Below the pieces are notes generated by a model, which saw nothing but the letters and a program-made list of their open reading frames with translations, ran no database searches and was not told the origin of the DNA. From the NCBI GenBank assembly GCA_945870085.1, contig CAMBQX010000127.1:1-5176 (forward strand): DNA of 5,176 nt. The letters are read 5' to 3'. This stretch comes from Bifidobacterium breve. GTDB taxonomy: Bacteria; Actinomycetota; Actinomycetes; S36-B12. The first letter of the stretch is position 1. The number at the start of each line of letters is the position of its first letter. A program made the position numbers and the translations under genes. Positions 1 to 4,600 of this stretch are shown here, one piece after another.

Positions 1-743
1 ACCTGCCATATGTGATGGGCGAGGGTAACCGAAAACTTTCTAAGCGTGATCCAGAGTCTTCATTGCTGATGTATCGTGAAGGTGGTTATCTGCCTGAAGC
101 TCTACTTAATTATCTGGCGTTACTTGGCTGGTCAATGGGCGATGACCAAGAGTTCTTCAGCAAAGAGCAGATGGCAGAAGTGTTTACCCTTGAGCGAGTT
201 AATCAAAACCCAGCACGATTTGACTTGAAAAAGTGCACCGCCATCAATGGTGACTGGATCCGGTCCTTGGCACCGGCGGAGCTGGTCGTGCGCATCATTC
301 CATTCTTGGTCGCGGCTAAATTGATCCTGCCGAAGCCGACAAGTGAGCAGCTGTCGATTTTGGAAGTAGCCGCCCCGTTGATCCAAGAGCGCATGGAAAA
401 CCTCAGCCAATCGGTCGAGATGCTCGCATTCATGCTGCAGCCCGCCGAAAGTTTTGTCGTCGACGAGGGCGATCGCGGGGTTATCGGGCCCGATGCCGCG
501 CCTACTTTGGTAGCCGCGCGGGCGGTTTTGGGCGAATTGCCGCGGTGGCAAACCGACGAGATCCATGAAGCCTTGCGCGTCACCTTGGTCGAGGAGCTGG
601 GCCTGAAACCCAAATTGGCATTCACCCCACTGCGGGTGGCAATAACCGGGCGCCGGATTTCGCCCCCATTATTCGAATCGATGGAGATTCTGGGTAGATC
701 GGCGTGTTTGGCGCGCTTGGATGCGGCGATTGGTGGTGGGTGA
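1..743 (+). CDS. gltX: Glutamyl-tRNA synthetase, C-terminal half (5' end outside the window)
   Basis: This is a class I aminoacyl-tRNA synthetase that joins glutamate to its tRNA in the cytoplasm. The frame is open from the left edge (first full codon at 3) and about 246 residues are present, roughly half of the usual 480-500. The fragment opens with a conserved GltX block, LPYVMGEGNRKLSKRD, which carries the class I KMSKS signature as KLSKR (partial residues 11-15, bases 33-47). Next come the family's REGGYLPEALLNYLALLGW segment and the helical anticodon-binding region, ending in the typical GRRISPPLFESMEILG stretch. The GTG at 12 and ATG at 15 lie inside this conserved block and are not starts. 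Two tRNA genes, for Gln and Glu, follow directly. In actinobacteria, which generally lack GlnRS, the enzyme is non-discriminating and charges both (family knowledge, not shown here). Confidence 0.96.
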   Translation, partial: LPYVMGEGNRKLSKRDPESSLLMYREGGYLPEALLNYLALLGWSMGDDQEFFSKEQMAEVFTLERVNQNPARFDLKKCTAINGDWIRSLAPAELVVRIIPFLVAAKLILPKPTSEQLSILEVAAPLIQERMENLSQSVEMLAFMLQPAESFVVDEGDRGVIGPDAAPTLVAARAVLGELPRWQTDEIHEALRVTLVEELGLKPKLAFTPLRVAITGRRISPPLFESMEILGRSACLARLDAAIGGG

Positions 744-758
744 CCCGTCGCCTATAAT
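730..758 (+). promoter_or_regulatory. Candidate sigma-70-type promoter for the tRNA-Gln gene
   Basis: A perfect -10 hexamer, TATAAT, lies at 753-758, ten bases after the gltX stop codon. A weak -35 hexamer, TTGGTG (730-735, three of six consensus bases), sits exactly 17 bases upstream, within the last codons of gltX. Transcription would start near 765, giving a leader of about 48 bases before tRNA-Gln at 813. The -10 and the spacing are seen directly. Function is inferred. Confidence 0.55.
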
Positions 759-790
759 CACTCTTCGCCGAGTGGTTGGACCTGTAGCGC

Positions 791-812
791 TGGGGCCAAG
801 TGTTCGGCCCCA
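791..812 (+). other. GC-rich hairpin abutting the 5' end of tRNA-Gln
   Basis: Bases 791-797 (TGGGGCC) pair with 806-812 (GGCCCCA) to give a perfect 7-bp stem with an 8-base loop. The stem ends on the base just before tRNA-Gln. There is no T-tract, so it is a poor intrinsic terminator. It may be a processing or protective structure in the precursor leader, or a weak end for gltX transcripts. Confidence 0.5.
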
Positions 813-884
813 TGGGGTATGGGGTAATTGGCAGCCCAAATGATTCTGATTCATTTAGTCTAGGTTCGAGTCCTGGTACCCCAG
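813..884 (+). tRNA. tRNA-Gln, anticodon CTG (decodes CAG)
   Basis: The 72 bases fold into a full cloverleaf. The acceptor stem is TGGGGTA (813-819) with TACCCCA (877-883) and discriminator G884. The D stem is 822-824 with 835-837. The anticodon stem is 839-843 with 851-855, and its loop TTCTGAT carries anticodon CTG at 846-848. The T stem is 860-864 with 872-876 around TTCGAGT. No 3' CCA is encoded, so it must be added after transcription. A U-A first acceptor pair is typical of tRNA-Gln. In bacteria without GlnRS this tRNA is first charged with glutamate by GltX, encoded just upstream, and then amidated by GatCAB. Confidence 0.96.
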
Positions 885-966
885 CTGGTGTTCAGTCGAC
901 GTGGTAGGCCCACCCGACTTGATACCTGGGCGGTTGCGAGTTTTTTGCGCAGCTATCCGAAGGCAC

Positions 967-1039
967 GGCCCCGTTGTGTAGTGGCCTAGCACGCCGCCCT
1001 CTCAAGGCGGTAGCGCGGGTTCGAATCCCGTCGGGGCTA
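967..1039 (+). tRNA. tRNA-Glu, anticodon CTC (decodes GAG)
   Basis: The 73 bases fold into a cloverleaf. Acceptor strand 967-973 pairs with 1032-1038 (first pair G-U) and the discriminator is A1039. The D stem is 976-978 with 990-992. The anticodon stem is 994-998 with 1006-1010, and loop CTCTCAA carries CTC at 1001-1003. The T stem is 1015-1019 with 1027-1031 around TTCGAAT. CCA is not encoded. It lies 82 bases after tRNA-Gln, and I see no convincing promoter of its own in that gap, so co-transcription with tRNA-Gln is plausible. Together with gltX it makes a synthetase-plus-substrates cluster common in actinobacteria. Confidence 0.96.
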
Positions 1040-1044
1040 CAGGT

Positions 1045-1079
1045 GGGCGCGGGTTCTCAATTAATGGGAGCCCGCGCTC
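1045..1079 (+). promoter_or_regulatory. 14-bp hairpin between tRNA-Glu and leuC
   Basis: Bases 1045-1058 pair with 1066-1079 without mismatch, with a few G-T wobbles, leaving a 7-base AT-rich loop (AATTAAT). The core GCGCGGG/CCCGCGC (1047-1053 with 1071-1077) is seven straight G-C pairs. No T-tract follows. It could end or process the tRNA transcript, act as a conditional barrier to leuC transcription, or, as DNA, be a dyad operator. The structure is seen; the role is inferred. Confidence 0.6.
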
Positions 1080-1082
1080 AGT

Positions 1083-1124
1083 TACCAAAGGAGCATCGAG
1101 TGGTACCAAAGGAGCATAGGATGG
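1083..1124 (+). repeat. Tandem 21-bp duplication of the leuC ribosome-binding site and start
   Basis: Units 1083-1103 and 1104-1124 match at 18 of 21 positions. The first 14 bases of each, TACCAAAGGAGCAT, are identical. Each unit holds an AAAGGAG Shine-Dalgarno sequence (1087-1093 and 1108-1114), a 6-base spacer and a start codon, GTG at 1100 in the first and ATG at 1121 in the second. Because the unit is 21 bases the two starts are in frame. They would give LeuC forms differing by seven residues (MVPKEHR). Confidence 0.85.
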
Positions 1125-2530
1125 CAAGCACGCTGGCAGAGAAAGTCTGGGCGGCGCATGTGGTGCGCCATGCCGAAGGTGAGCCCGATCTGCTCTATAT
1201 CGATCTCCACCTAGTACATGAAGTGACGAGCCCACAAGCTTTCGAGGGCTTAAGGGTTGCGGGGCGTGGGGTCCGGCGTCCGGATCTCACCTTGGCCACC
1301 GAAGATCACAATGTGCCGACGATCAACATTGACCAGCCCATCGCCGACCCGATTTCACGGGCCCAGGTAGATGCCCTGCGCGCGAATTGTGCCGAATTCG
1401 GGGTGCCCCTTTACCCCCTGGGCAGTATTGAACAAGGCATCGTGCATGTGGTGGGCCCGCAACTTGGCCTAACCCAACCCGGAATGACCGTGGTGTGCGG
1501 TGACTCGCACACCTCAACCCACGGGGCATTTGGCGCCCTCGCGTTCGGTATCGGCACCAGTGAGGTCGAACACGTGTTGGCCACCCAGACCTTGCCGCTG
1601 AAGCCATTTAAGACGATGGCTATTACCGTTGAAGGCGAGCTCCCGGTGGGCGTTTCCGCCAAAGATGTCACCTTGGCGATCATCGCCAAGATCGGCACCG
1701 GTGGTGGCCAAGGCTATGTACTGGAATATCGGGGTTCGGCAATTCGCGGACTTTCGATGGAGGGCCGCATGACCTTGTGCAATATGTCTATCGAGGCGGG
1801 CGCGCGCGCCGGCATGGTGGCTCCTGATGAAATAACCTTCGACTACGTAAAAGGTCGCGAACATGCACCTACCGGGCAGGACTGGGACACCGCCCTTGCG
1901 TACTGGCGCACCCTTCCCAGTGATGCCGACGCAGTATTTGATGCTGAAGTCTTACTCGATGCAACGACCCTGAGCCCATATGTCACTTGGGGCACCAATC
2001 CGGGCCAAGGCCTACCACTATCTGCTTCGGTGCCTTCACCAGAAGATGCGCTTGACGAAGTCGAGCGCGGTGCCATCGAGCGGGCTCTCGAATATATGGA
2101 CTTAGTGCCTAGAACACCACTCCGCGAAATCGCGGTGGATACTGTTTTTGTCGGCTCCTGCACCAACGGTCGCATCGAAGATCTTCGAGCGGTTGCCGAC
2201 GTACTTCGTGGGCGGCAGGTGGCCGATTCGGTGCGAATGTTAATTGTGCCGGGTTCGGTTCGCGTCAAACTGCAAGCTGAAGCCGAAGGATTGGACTCGG
2301 TATTCATTAATGCTGGTGCCGATTGGCGCGAGGCGGGGTGCTCAATGTGTTTAGCCATGAACCCGGACAAATTAGCCCCCGGGGAGCGCAGTGCATCAAC
2401 TTCAAATCGGAACTTCGAAGGCCGTCAAGGCCCGGGTGGTCGCACCCACTTGGTGTCGCCGGGAGTAGCAGCGGCCACCGCGGTGGTCGGTACTTTGGCC
2501 GCTCCCGCTGACCTTCCAAACCTCGTTTAA
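1121..2530 (+). CDS. leuC: 3-isopropylmalate dehydratase large subunit (LeuC)
   Basis: LeuC is the iron-sulphur subunit of isopropylmalate isomerase. With LeuD it converts 2-isopropylmalate to 3-isopropylmalate in leucine synthesis, in the cytoplasm. From ATG 1121 the protein has 469 residues, the normal family length. Aconitase-family motifs are present: TLAEKVW at the N-terminus, DLHLVHEVTSPQAFEGLR, EDHNVPT (61-67), CGDSHTSTHGAFGALAFGIG (from 126), GSCTNGRIEDL and GCSMCLAMNPD. The [4Fe-4S] ligands fall at Cys347, Cys407 and Cys410, the numbering I recall for E. coli LeuC, which supports this start. AAAGGAG lies six bases upstream. An in-frame GTG at 1100 has an equally good site and is a possible alternative start. 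leuD follows after 10 bases, so the two form one operon. The tRNA-Glu gene and a hairpin lie just upstream, with little room for a separate promoter. Confidence 0.97.
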   Translation: MASTLAEKVWAAHVVRHAEGEPDLLYIDLHLVHEVTSPQAFEGLRVAGRGVRRPDLTLATEDHNVPTINIDQPIADPISRAQVDALRANCAEFGVPLYPLGSIEQGIVHVVGPQLGLTQPGMTVVCGDSHTSTHGAFGALAFGIGTSEVEHVLATQTLPLKPFKTMAITVEGELPVGVSAKDVTLAIIAKIGTGGGQGYVLEYRGSAIRGLSMEGRMTLCNMSIEAGARAGMVAPDEITFDYVKGREHAPTGQDWDTALAYWRTLPSDADAVFDAEVLLDATTLSPYVTWGTNPGQGLPLSASVPSPEDALDEVERGAIERALEYMDLVPRTPLREIAVDTVFVGSCTNGRIEDLRAVADVLRGRQVADSVRMLIVPGSVRVKLQAEAEGLDSVFINAGADWREAGCSMCLAMNPDKLAPGERSASTSNRNFEGRQGPGGRTHLVSPGVAAATAVVGTLAAPADLPNLV

Positions 2531-2540
2531 GGAGCAGGCA

Positions 2541-3128
2541 ATGGATGCATTTACCACCCATACGGGTACCGCGGTACCACTGCGCCGAAGTAATGTCGAT
2601 ACCGATCAGATCATCCCCGCCGAATACCTAAAGCGGATTTCTCGCAACGGTTTTGAGGATGGGCTTTTTGCTTCTTGGCGTAAAGATCCCGAGTTTGTCC
2701 TAAATCAGGAGCGGCACGATGGCGCCACTATCTTGGTGGCCGGCCCCGATTTTGGTACCGGTTCGTCTCGTGAGCATGCCGTTTGGGCTTTGCAGAACTA
2801 TGGTTTCAAAGTTGTTATTTCCTCAAGATTTGCAGATATCTTCCGGGGTAACTCGGGTAAAGGTGGGCTACTGACGGCCCAGGTGCCGCAGGAAACCGTT
2901 GAGGCGCTTTGGTCACTGATTGATTCAGACCCGGCGACGGCGGTAACTGTCGACCTAGATAAGCAGCAAATCCGGGCGGGCCAACTGAGTGCCGATTTCG
3001 ATGTTGACGGCTATGTGCGCTGGCGACTGATGGAGGGCTTGGACGACATTGGCATCACTTTGCAATCGGTGGATTTGATAACAGCCTTCGAAAAGCAACG
3101 TCCGGGAATCACTCCAACCACCATTTGA
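2541..3128 (+). CDS. leuD: 3-isopropylmalate dehydratase small subunit (LeuD)
   Basis: LeuD is the swivel-domain partner of LeuC in isopropylmalate isomerase and supplies part of the active site for the dehydration/rehydration step of leucine synthesis. The 195 residues match the usual bacterial length (about 190-210). Signature segments are LRRSNVDTDQIIPAEYLK (14-31), GPDFGTGSSREHAVWAL (68-84, with the conserved GSSREHA loop) and RFADIFRGNSGKGGLL (96-111). The start is ATG 2541. Its Shine-Dalgarno sequence AAGGAG (2529-2534) overlaps the leuC stop codon TAA (2528-2530), so ribosomes finishing leuC are well placed to start leuD, as expected for subunits made in equal amounts. The gene is complete and ends in TGA. 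No strong terminator follows. Confidence 0.97.
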   Translation: MDAFTTHTGTAVPLRRSNVDTDQIIPAEYLKRISRNGFEDGLFASWRKDPEFVLNQERHDGATILVAGPDFGTGSSREHAVWALQNYGFKVVISSRFADIFRGNSGKGGLLTAQVPQETVEALWSLIDSDPATAVTVDLDKQQIRAGQLSADFDVDGYVRWRLMEGLDDIGITLQSVDLITAFEKQRPGITPTTI

Positions 3129-3270
3129 ACGCCTTTCTGCCTTCAGTGGGCTTCAGGTTATCAAGATCACGGTGTGTCGATTGGCGTAATCCGTTGATTC
3201 GCAATAGTTTTTGCCTATCGACATCCGTCGATTGTTCTTTTAACGTCGATCCTCCTGGAAGGTTTTTCCC
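3129..3270 (+). promoter_or_regulatory. leuD-hup intergenic region with repeated GTCGAT-type motifs
   Basis: This 142-base gap probably holds the hup promoter. GTCGATTG occurs at 3176-3183 and 3227-3234, GTCGAT at 3245-3250 and the near match GTTGATTC at 3193-3200. An inverted copy, ATCGAC, at 3217-3222 forms a 6-4-6 dyad with 3227-3232. Possible -35/-10 pairs, such as TTGATT (3194-3199) with TATCGA (3216-3221, 16-base spacing), are weak and I do not commit to one. CTTCAG is directly repeated at 3141-3146 and 3151-3156. No clear terminator for leuD is visible. A GGAAGG (3257-3262) eight bases before the GTG is the hup ribosome-binding site. Confidence 0.45.
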
Positions 3271-3648
3271 GTGAACAAGGCAGACCTAATTGATTCGGTG
3301 GCCGCAAAACTCGGTCACACCAAGCGCGACGTAACCGACATCGTTGAATCCTTCATCGAGGAGACAAAAAAGGCCGTTGCCAGCGGCGAGCGCGTTGCTC
3401 TCAGTGGCTTCGGTATCTTCGAGGCTCAGGCCCGCAAAGCACGCCTAGGCCGTAACCCACGTACTGGTGAAACAGTGCAGATCAAGGCCACGAAGACCCC
3501 TAAGTTCCGCGCTGGCGCGGAGTTCAAAGCGGTAGTTTCGGGCAATAAGAAGGCTCCGGCCAAGAAAGCTCCGGCCAAGAAGGCTGCAGCTAAGAAGGCT
3601 CCGGCTAAGAAGGCTCCGGCCAAGAAGGCTGCTGCGAAGAAGCGGTAA
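3271..3648 (+). CDS. hup: HU-type nucleoid protein with a lysine-rich C-terminal tail
   Basis: HU is a small DNA-bending protein of the nucleoid. The 125 residues have two parts. Residues 1-91 are a standard HU core: MNKADLIDSVAAKLG, the GERVALSGFGIFEA segment at 39-52, and the DNA-binding arm with the GRNPRTGE tip at 60-67, including the intercalating-proline position (Pro63). Residues 92-125 are a low-complexity basic tail of AKKAP/AKKAA units, as in mycobacterial HupB and Streptomyces HupS. Such tails bind DNA without strong sequence preference and resemble histone H1 tails. The start is GTG 3271, preceded by GGAAGG at 3257-3262, and gives the canonical MNKADL N-terminus. The gene stands alone, ends at a strong hairpin and probably has its own promoter in the 142-base gap. 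Position next to leuCD is the usual actinobacterial arrangement. Confidence 0.96.
   Translation: MNKADLIDSVAAKLGHTKRDVTDIVESFIEETKKAVASGERVALSGFGIFEAQARKARLGRNPRTGETVQIKATKTPKFRAGAEFKAVVSGNKKAPAKKAPAKKAAAKKAPAKKAPAKKAAAKKR
3547..3645 (+). repeat. 15-bp coding repeats encoding the HU tail
   Basis: Six 15-base units begin at 3547, 3562, 3577, 3592, 3607 and 3622, followed by a partial unit (3637-3645) before the stop codon. Four units encode KKAPA and two (3577 and 3622) encode KKAAA, in the order P, P, A, P, P, A. This suggests a 45-base higher-order unit (3547-3591 and 3592-3636). Near identity at the DNA level points to recent expansion or to gene conversion, and the copy number is likely to vary between strains. 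Confidence 0.9.
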
Positions 3649-3659
3649 ATCAACTCGTG

Positions 3660-3690
3660 CGAATGGCCCACCAATTTGGTGGGCCATTCG
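3660..3690. terminator. Perfect 14-bp hairpin between convergent genes
   Basis: Bases 3660-3673 pair with 3677-3690 without mismatch, leaving a 3-base loop (ATT). The stem includes TGGCCCACCA at 3664-3673. It starts 11 bases after the hup stop codon and lies 23 bases from the end of the minus-strand ORF at 3714. It is symmetrical and so can serve both strands. No T-tract follows on the plus strand, a common form of terminator in actinobacteria. Confidence 0.8.
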
Positions 3691-3713
3691 TCGTTGGCGT
3701 CAAGTTGGCCCCT

Positions 3714-3905
3714 TTAGTGCGGTAAGTGGATTGAATCCACAGCGCCGGTTGGCGACAGTTCAATAGCTAGTCGCTGGCCAACGCGTAATTCCCGGAACAC
3801 CGATTCGGTTACCTGCTGTTCGGTAACTTGCAATAGCAAGCCCTCTTCTGTTGCAACTTGCGCAGCTCCGTTCGGCAGCCAACGGTAGAAAGTAGCCGCA
3901 ATCAT
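3714..3905 (-). CDS. Small unrecognised protein coupled to cofC
   Basis: I do not firmly recognise this 63-residue protein. Its ATG (3905-3903) overlaps the cofC stop codon TGA (3904-3902) in an ATGA junction, and no clear Shine-Dalgarno sequence precedes it, so it would be translated by coupling. It has no signal peptide, membrane segment or cysteine. The length (63 against about 67) and the C-terminal pattern VFRELRVGQRLAIELSPTG (36-54) followed by a short beta-like stretch resemble the second half of a cold-shock or other OB-fold domain. The RNA-binding motifs KGFGFI and VFVHF are missing, so if related it is degenerate. The overlap with cofC and the hairpin just beyond its stop codon favour a real gene over chance. 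Confidence 0.6.
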   Translation of the reverse strand: MIAATFYRWLPNGAAQVATEEGLLLQVTEQQVTESVFRELRVGQRLAIELSPTGAVDSIHLPH

Positions 3906-4600
3906 TGTTTAATACTTCGCTGCAATGCGGATTCGGTAGCTGGTCCGACACCAATGCGAATTGCATCCCAAAGATCGACTTGGGTGTCTACGTCGCGATG
4001 CACGCGCGCTAGGTTGCGGCGTTGTGATGGGTTCTCCGAAAGTCCGAGCTCTACGTAGCCGAGTGCTGTATGGCGAGCGCGGGAGCGGGTGCCAAACGCC
4101 GGCGTGCACCCGGCGATGGTGTGACACATCAACATGGTGGTGCCAATCCCTTGCGTGTCAGCGATGAACGAACGCTCGTAGATGCCCGCGTAACGAAGCA
4201 CAAAATCAATCACCTCACCGGTTAAGCAAGGGAGGTCACCGGCAACGATGGCAATACCTAAGCCGGGTGGGGTCAACGAGGCGCCGAATAATGCCGCCTC
4301 ATTTAGTCCCCGGTGTGGGGATTCAGGAGCCCACAGGTGATTGGCCTCGACCGCAACTTGCTGCACGTCGGCATCGTCGGTCACCACTGTGACCTGGGCA
4401 ACGGCTTCTGAATCACTAAGTGCGCTTAGAACGTCCCGCAGGAAAGCCAAAGCCAGTTCCGGACGGGCCGGGTCGTCCGCGGGCAGTAGCCGAGTTTTAG
4501 CCCCGGTCAGGGCTTTGACTGGTAGCACCATGGCCCATTGGGTTGGTCCATTGATCAGCCCACCGGTGATGCTCACGGGCACTACTCTGGCATGGTGCAT
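3902..4600 (-). CDS. cofC: Phospholactate / phosphoenolpyruvate guanylyltransferase of F420 synthesis (CofC/FbiD)
   Basis: CofC transfers GMP from GTP to 2-phospholactate, or to phosphoenolpyruvate in mycobacterial FbiD, giving the activated side-chain precursor that CofD/FbiA attaches to Fo in coenzyme F420 synthesis. From ATG 4600 the protein has 232 residues. The nucleotidyltransferase fold shows as WAMVLPVKALTGAKTRL (22-38, nucleotide-binding loop), VTVVTDD (70-76), RGLNEAAL (97-104), IAIVAGDLPCL (116-126, metal-binding Asp122), FIADTQGIGTTML (145-157), PAFGTRSRARH (167-177) and HRDVDTQVDL (201-210). Family members usually begin only a few residues before WxVVLPVK, so the first 20 residues may be an over-extension. 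No good Shine-Dalgarno sequence precedes 4600, and GTG codons at 4582 and 4576 are alternatives. Its 5' end overlaps the divergent plsC by nine bases, and a 63-residue ORF is coupled downstream. Confidence 0.9.
   Translation of the reverse strand: MHHARVVPVSITGGLINGPTQWAMVLPVKALTGAKTRLLPADDPARPELALAFLRDVLSALSDSEAVAQVTVVTDDADVQQVAVEANHLWAPESPHRGLNEAALFGASLTPPGLGIAIVAGDLPCLTGEVIDFVLRYAGIYERSFIADTQGIGTTMLMCHTIAGCTPAFGTRSRARHTALGYVELGLSENPSQRRNLARVHRDVDTQVDLWDAIRIGVGPATESALQRSIKQ

Noticed and set aside
132..625. Minus-strand ORFs of 140-144 codons inside gltX
   Set aside because: They lie antisense to a conserved synthetase, overlap each other in different frames and show no recognisable motif or ribosome-binding site.
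919..960. Possible tRNA-Glu promoter with TTGATA at 919-924
   Set aside because: The -35 is good, but no -10-like hexamer lies 16-18 bases downstream (the region is T-rich without a TATAAT pattern), so I do not list it.
974..1120. Extended leuC reading frame starting with GTG at 974
   Set aside because: The added 49 codons run through the tRNA-Glu gene and the hairpin. The conserved LeuC N-terminus and the Cys347/407/410 numbering both fit a start at 1121.
1843..2370. Minus-strand ORF of 175 codons inside leuC
   Set aside because: The composition is serine- and arginine-rich, as expected of an antisense shadow, and it covers the iron-sulphur motif region of leuC.
3547..3645. Regularly spaced repeats that might suggest a CRISPR array
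   Set aside because: The repeats are contiguous, have no spacers and are in frame with the HU lysine-rich tail.
3426..3687. Two minus-strand ORFs with leucine/alanine/glycine repeats
   Set aside because: They are the antisense reading of the 15-bp HU tail repeats, and one also crosses the hairpin. The apparent hydrophobic repeats are an artefact.
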